Program-made: the position numbers and the translations under genes
Part shown: piece after piece, positions 1-9,968 of the stretch
Position numbering within the stretch: the first letter of the stretch is position 1
Layout: each line of letters begins with the position of its first letter
DNA from: an uncultured Collinsella sp.
GTDB taxonomy: Bacteria; Actinomycetota; Coriobacteriia; Coriobacteriales; Coriobacteriaceae
NCBI GenBank assembly: GCA_900548255.1
Contig: URKH01000022.1
Coordinates: 1-27,553, forward strand
Length of the DNA stretch: 27,553 nucleotides
Direction: 5' to 3'
Notes under the pieces: model-generated
Told to the model about the DNA's origin: nothing
What the model saw: the letters and a program-made list of their open reading frames with translations, nothing else
Databases searched by the model: none

Positions 1-4
1 CTAT

Positions 5-841
5 ATGGAAGCAGCCGAACTTGGAAAATTTATCGCAACGATCCGCAAAGAAAAGCAACTTACCCAGGCTGAACTGGCCCGCAAGTTAAATGTCACTGAC
101 AAAGCCGTCAGCCGTTGGGAACGCGGCGAAGTCACGCCGGGCATCGACATGATGAAGCTCATTGCCGCCATAACCGGAGAACCGCTGTCCCACCTGCTCG
201 AAATGCCCGAGCACTATTGCCAGAGCTGCGGCATGATACTCACGCCCGACGACTGCGGCACCGATGCTCACGGCGCAACGACCGACCATTACTGCAAGTG
301 GTGCTACGACCACGGCAAGTACACCTACGAGACCACGATGGAGGCCATGATTGAGGATTGCGCCCCGCGCCTGGCACAAAACACCGGTATGTCGCTCGAC
401 GAAGCCGTCTCTCTCATGGGCGCCGTGCTGCCGCAATTGGAGCGCTGGCGCACCGTGCAGGAAAACGAGGAGCGCTACGGTGCCGAGGCGCGGGCGCGCT
501 ATGGCGACGAGGCCGTCGATGCAGCAAACGAGGCACTGCTGGACATGGACCCCGAGACATGGAACGACATGAAGGAACTTGAACGCGCTATTCTGGGCCA
601 GCTCTCGATCGCCATGGGCGACGGCGAACCGGATGGAAGCGAGGCGCGCAAGCTTGTCGCAATGCACCGTCGATGGATTGGCCTTAACTGGGGACACGAA
701 CCCCCAGACGAAGCATACCTGGGCCTCGCCCACGGCTATCTTGCCGATCAGCGCTTTGTTGACTACTACGACAAGCCCTGCGGCACCGGAGCTACGGTGT
801 TTCTGGTACAGGCCATCGAGTCGTCGCTGGCCCGCGCATAG
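5..841 (+). CDS. XRE-family regulator with zinc ribbon and TipAS-like domain
   Basis: A 278-residue protein with three parts. Residues about 5-65 are a cro/C1-type helix-turn-helix (LTQAELARKLNVTDKAVSRW, typical XRE). Residues about 71-103 hold a Cys-rich zinc-ribbon-like segment (C72, C75, C84, C97, C100). Residues about 155-275 resemble the TipAS antibiotic-recognition domain: a helical segment with an E..W..M pattern, then AMHRRWI and the hallmark ending GLAHGYLADQRFVDYYD followed by CGTGATVFLVQAI. In TipA this domain binds thiopeptides and is attached to a MerR-type HTH; here the DNA-binding part is XRE type. Inference: a ligand-sensing transcription factor. The ATG at base 5 is the first available; no ribosome-binding site is visible because the window starts 4 bases upstream, so the true start could lie outside. 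The glutaredoxin gene follows 52 bases downstream and may be co-transcribed. Confidence 0.8.
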   Translation: MEAAELGKFIATIRKEKQLTQAELARKLNVTDKAVSRWERGEVTPGIDMMKLIAAITGEPLSHLLEMPEHYCQSCGMILTPDDCGTDAHGATTDHYCKWCYDHGKYTYETTMEAMIEDCAPRLAQNTGMSLDEAVSLMGAVLPQLERWRTVQENEERYGAEARARYGDEAVDAANEALLDMDPETWNDMKELERAILGQLSIAMGDGEPDGSEARKLVAMHRRWIGLNWGHEPPDEAYLGLAHGYLADQRFVDYYDKPCGTGATVFLVQAIESSLARA

Positions 842-893
842 ATTGCGGCGGCTTTGGGTATTTCAATCAAAACCGCAACCGATTGGAGACACC

Positions 894-1139
894 ATGGCTA
901 CTGATCATGAACTCGCGCTCTACGTTATGACTGGCTGCCCGTATTGCATAAAGGTCAAGCGCTTTTTGGCCGATAACGGCGTGACCATCCCTGAGCGCAA
1001 CATCTCGATCGACTCCGATGCCGAGCAGACGCTCATCGCCGTCGGCGGAAAACGCCAGGTTCCCTGCCTGTTCATCGACGGCAAGCCACTCTACGAATCG
1101 AGCGACATCATCGCGTGGGTGCAGAAGAACCTGCTCTAG
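894..1139 (+). CDS. Glutaredoxin
   Basis: An 81-residue single-domain glutaredoxin, normal length for the family. The dithiol active site is C15-P-Y-C18 after a beta strand (LALYVMTG). The cis-proline loop is at QVPCLFIDG, with an additional cysteine right after the proline, and the glutathione-binding-type ending ESSDIIAWV is present. Expected role: cytoplasmic reduction of protein disulfides or glutathione-type mixed disulfides; which low-molecular-weight thiol the host uses is not visible. The ATG at 894 has GGAG at 885-888 with normal spacing. The longer open frame upstream (from 579) only reads through the previous gene out of frame and is not used. A large hairpin follows at 1195-1249. 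Confidence 0.9.
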   Translation: MATDHELALYVMTGCPYCIKVKRFLADNGVTIPERNISIDSDAEQTLIAVGGKRQVPCLFIDGKPLYESSDIIAWVQKNLL

Positions 1140-1194
1140 CACGCGCACTGCGGCCAGTTCGCGCCAACCGAGCCGAACCCATACGAACCAAACA

Positions 1195-1249
1195 TGTACG
1201 CCAGCATCCAAAGTCGACATTTTCCGACATCTTTGGATGCTGACGTACA
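1195..1249 (+). terminator. Long hairpin downstream of glutaredoxin gene
   Basis: Two 19-base arms (1195-1213 and 1231-1249) are inverted copies with a single mismatch, which still allows a G-T pair. The half-arm reads CAGCATCCAAAG / CTTTGGATGCTG. The 17-base loop can itself extend the stem through TCG/CGA. The bases after the right arm are CTTTTCAATTT, a weak T-tract, so it may end transcription of the glutaredoxin gene. It could equally be a repeat-type element. Confidence 0.5.
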
Positions 1250-1261
1250 GCTTTTCAATTT

Positions 1262-1313
1262 AGTCATTGGGGACGTTCTTGAATGACTAGTCGTTAAAGA
1301 ACGTCCAACGACT
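1262..1313. repeat. Nested palindromic element between convergent genes
   Basis: Left half 1262-1288 and right half 1289-1313 are inverted copies of each other. The shared core is GGACGTTCTT (1271-1280) against AAGAACGTCC (1297-1306). Each half is also bounded by its own short inverted repeat (AGTCATT...AATGACT; AGTCGTT...AACGACT). The element overlaps the stop codon of the dihydrouridine synthase gene on the minus strand (1312-1314), so it could act as that gene's terminator or be a REP-like insertion. Confidence 0.6.
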
Positions 1314-2274
1314 AGTAGCCACAAAAGCGGGCAACAGGCGCAAGCGGCTGCTCGCGAAAGACGCGCTCGACAGCAGCGCGGTATTCATCGACCTTTTTGG
1401 TCTTGCGAACGAGCTTGTGAACGGTCGCGGGATCGGCGAAGGCGCATTTGGCGTAGAACCACCACTCCTTCATGCGAAAGACCGCGTTGTCCCCAATCTC
1501 GTCCGCATAGGCCGCAAACAGTATGTCGTGGAAGCGCTGCAGCTCAGCGGCCGTGGCAGCAGGGCCGCCCTTAACCATGCGAGCCAGCGCGGGGTTCGCG
1601 AGCAAGCCGCGCCCCAACATTACGTGGCGTGTTCCGGGATAGGCCCCCACCAGCGCATCCATGTCCTCAAGATCAAAGATGTCGCCGTTATAGGCCACGG
1701 GAAACGGCGCCCGCTCCAACGTCTCGCCGTAAAACTCTTTACGCGGCGAGCCCGTATAACGGTCCTTTTGCACGCGCGGATGCACGATCAGCTCTGCCAG
1801 CGGCATGCGGCAATAGAGGTCGAGCACGCGTTCGTACTCGTCATCGCTTTCCAACCCCAGCCTGGTCTTGACCGACACCGGCAAGGGTGAGCGTTCGCAC
1901 ACGTCGCTCAAGAACACCTCGAGCTCATCCAGGTTGCGCAGAAAGCCCGAACCCTTGCCTTTGGCAACAACCGTACCCGAGGGGCAGCCAAGGTTGAGAT
2001 TGACCTCGCGGTACCCCATCTCGGCGAGCACCTGCGCCGCCCACACAAACTCGTCCGCATTCTTGGACATCAGCTGAGGTACTACGTTAAGCCCCTGGTT
2101 ATTGGCAGGATCGACCTCTTTAAACGCCTTGCCACCAAAGCGGTTGCCCACCCGCGGCGGCGGCAAAAACGGCGTGTAATAACAATCGAGCGCGCCAAAG
2201 CACTCCGCATGCACGCGACGGAACACATGCCCGGTAATCCCCTCCATAGGGGCCAGCGATAAATTCATCAACAT
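1312..2274 (-). CDS. tRNA-dihydrouridine synthase
   Basis: A 320-residue flavoenzyme of the Dus family, full length for the family, which reduces uridines in the tRNA D-loop using FMN and NADPH. The TIM-barrel start has the Dus signature LAPMEGITGHVFRR (residues 8-20), with a PFLPP loop. The catalytic motif NLNLGCPSGTVVAKGKGSG carries the general-acid cysteine C97. The FMN/phosphate-side motifs VKTRLG and LIVHPR are present, as is the late GRGLLANP motif. Which Dus subtype (A, B or C-like) cannot be settled by eye. Two in-frame ATGs (2272-2274 and 2266-2268) are both close to the minus-strand purine stretch GAGAGTGG, so the start is ambiguous by two codons. It faces the glutaredoxin gene. Confidence 0.93.
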   Translation of the reverse strand: MLMNLSLAPMEGITGHVFRRVHAECFGALDCYYTPFLPPPRVGNRFGGKAFKEVDPANNQGLNVVPQLMSKNADEFVWAAQVLAEMGYREVNLNLGCPSGTVVAKGKGSGFLRNLDELEVFLSDVCERSPLPVSVKTRLGLESDDEYERVLDLYCRMPLAELIVHPRVQKDRYTGSPRKEFYGETLERAPFPVAYNGDIFDLEDMDALVGAYPGTRHVMLGRGLLANPALARMVKGGPAATAAELQRFHDILFAAYADEIGDNAVFRMKEWWFYAKCAFADPATVHKLVRKTKKVDEYRAAVERVFREQPLAPVARFCGY

Positions 2275-2288
2275 CCACTCTCAAATCA

Positions 2289-2319
2289 ATGTGACAAAGG
2301 GACAGTCCCTTTGTCACAT
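2289..2319. repeat. Palindromic repeat, family A, copy 1
   Basis: Perfect 15-base inverted arms around a single central A (2304); the half-site is ATGTGACAAAGGGAC. It lies 15 bases upstream of the dihydrouridine synthase start codon. Related copies are at 2404, 2685, 4544, 8009 and 13977. Confidence 0.85.
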
Positions 2320-2403
2320 CCCATTCAAGCGGTTCAGGAACTCTTCGCAGGCGCGAGAACGCAGGCGATATTTTTTCCACACCAGATACGATGCAATGGT
2401 GAA
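2314..2403 (-). pseudogene. Possible remnant of the C-terminus of a gene
   Basis: Between repeat copies 1 and 2, the minus strand reads as about 28 codons of protein-like composition (TIASYLVWKKYRLRSRACEE followed by FLNRLNGM). It ends in a TGA formed by the repeat at 2314-2316. Upstream, the frame runs into repeat copy 2 and has no start signal. This could be the tail of a membrane or regulatory protein destroyed by repeat insertion, or chance. No function can be given. Confidence 0.2.
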
Positions 2404-2430
2404 GGGGCAAAAGGGCAGTCCCTTTGCCCC
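2404..2430. repeat. Palindromic repeat, family A, copy 2 (diverged)
   Basis: Two 13-base arms around a central A, with two mismatches between arms. The TGTGAC ends of the family are replaced by GGGGC, but the AAAGGG/CCCTTT core is kept. It is 84 bases from copy 1. Confidence 0.7.
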
Positions 2431-2484
2431 AAGTGCCGGCTACCGGACGCAAGCTAGTTGCCGTTCGCGAACGCCGCCCATATT

Positions 2485-2670
2485 TCGAGGTCTAATACTT
2501 TTCCCGAGAAGTGAACGGCTGTATTTGAACCCCCGAAGCATTGACATTTTTAGGCGTCAAAACCGCAGGATTTGACTGGCAAAACCGCAGGAAATTGCAC
2601 GCCAAAAGTGTCGATGCTTCGGGAGTCCGTTTTCACTCGTTCACTTCTCGGGAAAAGTATTAGACCTCGA
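2485..2670. mobile_element. 186-bp inverted-repeat element, MITE-like
   Basis: Terminal arms 2485-2517 and 2638-2670 are perfect 33-base inverted copies (TCGAGGTCTAATACTTTTCC at the left end). A second inverted pair lies inside: 2532-2557 against 2599-2623, beginning CCCGAAGCAT and matching with a few changes. The centre holds a 13-base direct repeat (CAAAACCGCAGGA at 2558-2570 and 2580-2592). The element can therefore fold almost completely into one hairpin or cruciform. It has no coding capacity and no clear target-site duplication. Non-autonomous transposon is an inference; a structured RNA or regulatory element is possible. Confidence 0.6.
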
Positions 2671-2684
2671 TTCCGCAGTCCCCG

Positions 2685-2715
2685 ATGTGACAAAGGAACA
2701 GTCCATTTGTCACAT
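2685..2715. repeat. Palindromic repeat, family A, copy 3
   Basis: Arms ATGTGACAAAGGAAC (2685-2699) and its inverse at 2701-2715, around a central A, with two mismatches. It starts 15 bases after the MITE-like element. Confidence 0.8.
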
Positions 2716-2761
2716 TCAGAATTGACCCCCCCCGCAATAGCTCATCGATGGCGGGATTCTC

Positions 2762-2767
2762 TATACT
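2762..2767 (+). promoter_or_regulatory. Likely -10 box of the downstream membrane-protein gene
   Basis: TATACT lies 38 bases before the GTG start at 2806, a fitting position. No good -35 hexamer is present at the usual spacing, so this is a tentative call. Confidence 0.35.
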
Positions 2768-2805
2768 GGGTCACATATGACGGTATCGCGCCAAAGGAGA
2801 ACACC

Positions 2806-3333
2806 GTGACCACGTCGCAGATATCCCTGCTCGCGCTCATCTTGGTTGGGGGCATCGGCATCCTGCTTATCGGAGTGAGCGCGCTCATGAAGGCCGCCGC
2901 CCGCAAGAAAGCCAAGGCCTGTACCGCCGTGACCATGGGGACGGTCATCGACCATCGCTTTATGGGTGAAGGCAGAATGAATCCCGTTTTGGAATACACC
3001 GTCGACGGCACGCAATACCGCGCGAAAAAACAATTCCGTGGCATAAAGACCAAAAGCTTGTCGGGACTCCCCATCCGCACGCAAGCCACCGCCTACGAAG
3101 ACGCCAAGGGCTGGCTGCACGTGCAGACAGGCCCCATCGCCCGCCTAGGCACCCTCGCGGAGCAGCTTTGGCCCCTCGGTAGCCAAATGACCGTGTACTA
3201 CAACCCCAGCAACCCAGACAAAAGCTATGTCGAACGCCCCATCGTGGGCAACTTTGCCACACTGATGTTTAACATCGCGGGTATCTTGCTCATCGCGCTG
3301 AGTATTTTGCTCTATGTTCTTATCCAGCGCTAG
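2806..3333 (+). CDS. DUF3592-like membrane protein
   Basis: A 175-residue protein with a TM helix at each end (about residues 5-28 and 150-172). Between them is a beta-rich domain with the features of DUF3592: GTVIDHRF, LEYTVDGTQYRAKKQF and the closing MTVYYNPSNPDKSYVE. The family's function is unknown; the domain probably lies outside the membrane or at its surface. The open frame extends upstream to 2572 through the inverted-repeat element, but the GTG at 2806 is preceded by AGGAGA (2795-2800) at a 5-base spacing and places the first TM helix at the N-terminus, so that start was chosen. A second membrane-protein gene follows after 63 bases on the same strand, suggesting an operon. Confidence 0.8.
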   Translation: MTTSQISLLALILVGGIGILLIGVSALMKAAARKKAKACTAVTMGTVIDHRFMGEGRMNPVLEYTVDGTQYRAKKQFRGIKTKSLSGLPIRTQATAYEDAKGWLHVQTGPIARLGTLAEQLWPLGSQMTVYYNPSNPDKSYVERPIVGNFATLMFNIAGILLIALSILLYVLIQR

Positions 3334-3396
3334 CTCAGACTGATACATCCCGCGCGCCGCGCGCCGTAACGACCGCCACGACTCCAAGGACCAGCT

Positions 3397-4530
3397 ATGG
3401 CAACACTCTCCGAACAAGAACGTAAGCGCATCCAGCGATACTGCATTTGCCCCAAGGTTGCCGGCGCGGCGCTTGCCATGGCATTCGTGCTGCCCTTATC
3501 GATCATTCCTTTCGAAATGGTCGACGACATCGTCTTCCATCACGAAGGATTCCAAGAGACAGGCATGATGACCGCCTTGGTGCTCACCGCCATCGAGCTC
3601 GTTATATTCTGCTACTGCGCTCTCGCCCCGCGCTTTGGCATGCGTGGCAAGCAGTGGAAGGAAATGCAGCGCCGGCTCGCCGTCGAGCAGAGCGAGAAAG
3701 ACCGCTCGGCACAAATCGCAGGCGTTGTTGGCACGCAGGCCGCCGCGCGCCTGCTCAAGAACAGCGACAACGAGACCGCGCGCAACCTGGGCGGCGCGGC
3801 AGAAGTCGCCGCTGCCGTAGGCGCCGTCGCCACCGCGGCAAACGTGCTTACCGAGAGCTTCGCCAACGCGAAGGCTATGGCAGAGGCCTGTGGCGTGTCT
3901 GTCCCCCGTGCAAAGAAGTGGGTCGTCGCGCTTGTGGCGCTGCCCCTCGCGATCGTATGCGGCGCCTATATCCCGCAGCTGGCGCAGGGAAACATCGAGA
4001 TGCAGGAGAACGCCGCGGCCGCGGCTGAGCAGATCGCCATTGCTCGCAAGGCATTAGAGCCCTCATGCGAGTACGTGTCCGCCGATGACCCCTACGAGCG
4101 ATACCAAGATTACGGCTATCACGTCCGCGGTTATCTGCACGACGGCGACTCCGATACCCAAAAGACCCATACGTACCTGGATTTTGACAACAAGGGGACA
4201 CTCACGGAAGTGAGCTACGCGGCAGAGGTCGACCCCGGCGCGAGCCTCGAGGACAACCTCGCCCGTATCGAGCTCGATCTTGACGAGCTTTTCTCTATCG
4301 TCCAAACCATAGGCGTCAAGACCGCAAGCCCCGAGCTCCTAGCGCCGCAGAAGCTCCCCGAAGAGTTTAGGCAAGCTTTTTTGAACGGCTCGCTCTACGA
4401 GAGAATCTCTATCAGGACGAGTGACGACCCTATTAAAGCGTATTACTCGTTTGACACGGATCCCGAGGACGAGTTTGACGAGTACACCCATCCAACCATC
4501 CGCATCACGCTGATGGGCAAAACGAACTAG
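3397..4530 (+). CDS. Hypothetical membrane protein, three TM helices
   Basis: A 377-residue protein not recognised as a named family. Hydrophobic helices are at about residues 21-40, 57-77 and 174-193. Residues 80-172 are charged, then Ala-rich (EVAAAVGAVATAANV), probably cytoplasmic and helical. The C-terminal 180 residues after the third helix are acidic and probably extracytoplasmic, with motifs such as HTYLDFDNKGTLTEVSY and YYSFDTDPEDEFDEYTHPT; this part looks like a folded beta domain. The start has AAGGA at 3386-3390, 6 bases ahead of the ATG. It probably shares a transcript with the preceding DUF3592-like gene, and its end faces the ABC transporter gene with a palindromic repeat in the gap. 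Confidence 0.75.
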   Translation: MATLSEQERKRIQRYCICPKVAGAALAMAFVLPLSIIPFEMVDDIVFHHEGFQETGMMTALVLTAIELVIFCYCALAPRFGMRGKQWKEMQRRLAVEQSEKDRSAQIAGVVGTQAAARLLKNSDNETARNLGGAAEVAAAVGAVATAANVLTESFANAKAMAEACGVSVPRAKKWVVALVALPLAIVCGAYIPQLAQGNIEMQENAAAAAEQIAIARKALEPSCEYVSADDPYERYQDYGYHVRGYLHDGDSDTQKTHTYLDFDNKGTLTEVSYAAEVDPGASLEDNLARIELDLDELFSIVQTIGVKTASPELLAPQKLPEEFRQAFLNGSLYERISIRTSDDPIKAYYSFDTDPEDEFDEYTHPTIRITLMGKTN

Positions 4531-4543
4531 GTGCAGGGAGATG

Positions 4544-4574
4544 AATGTGACAAAGGGGCTGTCCCTTTGCCACA

Positions 4575-4576
<2 letters not shown>
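4544..4576. repeat. Palindromic repeat, family A, copy 4
   Basis: Arms 4544-4559 (AATGTGACAAAGGGGC) and 4561-4576 around a central T, with two mismatches. It fills the 44-base gap between two convergent genes and overlaps the stop codon of the ABC transporter gene (minus strand, 4575-4577). In this position it could serve as a two-way terminator, though neither side has a T-tract. Confidence 0.8.
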
Positions 4577-7829
<3,253 letters not shown>

Positions 7830-7961
7830 GGACGGCAACCTCTCTCGCGCGGGCGCGCTCGCCCGCTCCCCCGCCGTTCACGTTCGGCGCGTTTGTCCTA
7901 CTCTATCCTCATTTTTGGCCGATACCAGTGAGAAATGTAACGAACCGCGCCAAAAAACGAA

Positions 7962-8039
7962 CGGGACAGCACGCCGCATGGCGCACCATCCCGCGTATAA
8001 CATCCCCGATGCGACAAAGAGGCTGTCACTTTGTCACAT
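7962..8039. repeat. Composite repeat: hairpin B plus family A palindrome, copy 5
   Basis: Hairpin B has arms 7962-7975 and 7980-7993, with a four-base loop and imperfect pairing. It is followed 15 bases later by a family A palindrome (8009-8023 and 8025-8039, centre T). The same two-part arrangement, with clear sequence similarity, recurs at 13931-14009. It lies upstream of the ABC transporter gene and just after the stop codon of the CoA-disulfide reductase gene (both minus strand), so it may end that gene's transcript. Confidence 0.7.
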
Positions 8040-8050
8040 TCCAATGCGCG

Positions 8051-9742
8051 CTACTTTTCGAGCCCGCACGGCATAACGTTAGCGCTGCCGCGGCGAGCCT
8101 CAGTCACGGCTGCAAAGAAGCGATAGCCGCCCGAGAAGTTAAAGCACTCAAAGCCATGCTGCGCCAAAATGCGGCAAGCAATGTAGCTGCGAATGCCGCT
8201 CTGGCAAATCACGTAAACCGGCTTGGCCCGGTCGAGCTCGCCCAGGCGATTGCGCAGATCATCGACGGGAATGTTTACGAAACCATCGATATGCCCGCGC
8301 TCATACTCCCCTTCCGTACGAACATCGAGCAGCTGCACGCTGCCATCGCGTGGCAAGTTGGGCTCATCCTCCCAATGCCACTGCGCCAGTATGCCGCGAT
8401 TGAGGTTATCGATCATAAAGCCCGCCATATTGACGGGATCCTTCGCCGATGAATACGGCGGCGCGTATGCTAGGTCCAAATCCTTAAGCCTATCGCCGCG
8501 CATGCCTGCCTGGATGGCAGTCGCCAGGACGTCGATACGCTTGTCCACACCATCGATGCCCACGATTTGCGCACCCAGCAGGCGCAATCCCTGCTTCTCG
8601 AAGACAACCTTCATGGTCATGGGCGTTGCACCCGGATAATAACCCGCATGCGAACCGGGCGACAGGACCACGCTGTCGCAGTCAATTCCCGCCGCGTGTG
8701 CTGCCTTTTCGGATAGTCCCGTGCTTGCCGCCGTCAAGTCGAATACCTTGATAACCGATGAGCCCAACGATCCGAGGTAGCAGCTGTCCATGCCAGCTAT
8801 GACATCGGCGACGACACGCCCCTGCTTGTTGGCGGGGCCGGCGAGCGAAATGACCGCGTCCTCGCCGGTCACCTGATGCGTGACCTGCACGGCATCGCCC
8901 ACGGCATACACGTCGGCAGCAGAGGTCTCCATGCGGTCGTTGACCACAATAGCCCCCTTGATGCCCAGTTCGAGCCCCGCCTCTTGCGCCAGATGGCTCT
9001 CAGGTGCCACGCCAATGGCAAGCAGCACCATATCGGCTCCGATAGGGTCATCGCCCGCAACATGGGTGACAACGCGGCCATCAACTTCCTCAAAACCTGT
9101 CACATCGGCCTTGAGGCGCAGATCGATACCGTGCTCACGCACCTCGGTATGCAAAAGGGTCGCCATGTCGTAATCCAGGTTGTTCATAAGCTGGACGGGA
9201 CGCTGCAGAAGGGTCACCTGGAGCCCCAGCTCACACAGATTCTCCGCCGTCTCGACGCCAATGAAGCCGCCGCCGATCACGACGGCACTGCTCGGTCGCC
9301 GCTCTCGAACATAGCTGTGAATACGCAGCGTGTCCTCAACGGTGCGTAGGCTAAAGATTTTATCCGAGTCGATGCCCGGCAACGCAGGGCGAATCGGCTT
9401 TGCACCCGGCGACAGGATGAGCTTGTCATACGTCTCGACAAATTCCTCGCCCGTCAGCATATTGCGAACCTCGACCGTATGCGAATTGGGATGGATGGCA
9501 AACACCTCGTGACTCGTCTTGACCGCAATGCGAAAGCGATCCCAAAAGCCCTTGGGAGACTGCAGCGTCAATGCGCTCTCTTCTTCTATCACGCCGCCAA
9601 TGTAGTACGGAAGCCCACAATTGGCATACGATACAAACCCCGTGCGCTCAAAGATGACAATTTGGGCCTGCTCGTCGAGTCTGCGCAAACGTGCCGCCGC
9701 CGATGCGCCGCCCGCGACGCCTCCAACGATAACCACCTTCAT
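8051..9742 (-). CDS. CoA-disulfide reductase / NADH oxidase-type flavoprotein with rhodanese domain
   Basis: A 563-residue two-domain protein matching the CoADR-Rhd architecture. The N-terminal FAD-binding motif is VVIVGGVAGGASAAARLRR. The single redox-active cysteine is C42 in SYANCGLPYYIGG. The NAD(P)H-binding motif AVVIGGGFIGVETAENL lies near residue 160, and the second FAD motif is VYAVGDAVQV. The C-terminal 100 residues form a rhodanese domain (LLDVRTEGEYERGHIDG; active-site loop C513-QSGIRS). Known relatives reduce CoA disulfide, CoA persulfide or polysulfide; the fused rhodanese supports a persulfide substrate, but the exact one is not visible. The start codon lies 2 bases after the stop codon of a truncated rhodanese, so the two are tightly coupled. 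Confidence 0.92.
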   Translation of the reverse strand: MKVVIVGGVAGGASAAARLRRLDEQAQIVIFERTGFVSYANCGLPYYIGGVIEEESALTLQSPKGFWDRFRIAVKTSHEVFAIHPNSHTVEVRNMLTGEEFVETYDKLILSPGAKPIRPALPGIDSDKIFSLRTVEDTLRIHSYVRERRPSSAVVIGGGFIGVETAENLCELGLQVTLLQRPVQLMNNLDYDMATLLHTEVREHGIDLRLKADVTGFEEVDGRVVTHVAGDDPIGADMVLLAIGVAPESHLAQEAGLELGIKGAIVVNDRMETSAADVYAVGDAVQVTHQVTGEDAVISLAGPANKQGRVVADVIAGMDSCYLGSLGSSVIKVFDLTAASTGLSEKAAHAAGIDCDSVVLSPGSHAGYYPGATPMTMKVVFEKQGLRLLGAQIVGIDGVDKRIDVLATAIQAGMRGDRLKDLDLAYAPPYSSAKDPVNMAGFMIDNLNRGILAQWHWEDEPNLPRDGSVQLLDVRTEGEYERGHIDGFVNIPVDDLRNRLGELDRAKPVYVICQSGIRSYIACRILAQHGFECFNFSGGYRFFAAVTEARRGSANVMPCGLEK

Positions 9743-9744
9743 AG

Positions 9745-9897
9745 CTAACGCACCACCTTTCCCGTGTAGCCGCTTATGCCGCCGATATTCTTGACACTGC
9801 CATACCCAGAACGCTTAAGAAAACTCACAGCTTGGTTGCTTCGCGCACCGCTCAGGCAATGCACGAAAAGCTGCGTGCCCTTTCGACGTATACCCAT
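9745..9897 (-). pseudogene. Truncated rhodanese-like protein
   Basis: A 50-codon minus-strand frame starting at ATG 9895-9897. It reads as the C-terminal half of a single-domain rhodanese: LFVHCLSGARSNQAVSFLKR with the active-site cysteine C14 and its loop, then SGYGSVKNIGGISGYTGKVV and a final R. The N-terminal half (strand with the LDVR motif and the GHI motif) is missing. The region directly upstream is the terminator of the lipoprotein gene, so nothing is left to complete the domain. No convincing ribosome-binding site was seen. It is most likely a deletion remnant, but the intact active-site loop and its 2-base spacing to the next gene leave open that a short product is made or that it only carries the leader for that gene. 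Confidence 0.75.
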
Positions 9898-9915
9898 GAT
9901 GCTACCCCGAAGCAG

Positions 9916-9943
9916 AAAAAAGAGTCGCTGTTTCCAGCGACTC
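9916..9943 (-). terminator. Intrinsic terminator of the TlpA-like lipoprotein gene
   Basis: On the minus strand a perfect 9-base stem (GAGTCGCTG / CAGCGACTC, loop of four) is followed at once by six Ts. It lies 25 bases past the lipoprotein stop codon. This is the best-formed intrinsic terminator in the window. Confidence 0.92.
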
Positions 9944-9968
9944 CCCTTCAGTTGTCTGTCCCACGGAC

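Noticed and set aside
2572..2805. Extension of the DUF3592-like frame upstream by 78 codons
   Set aside because: It runs through the inverted-repeat element and a palindromic repeat; the GTG at 2806 has AGGAGA at correct spacing and starts with the TM helix.
7830..7838. TTG start for the ABC transporter
   Set aside because: The purine-rich site touches this codon, leaving no spacer; the ATG three codons later is well spaced.
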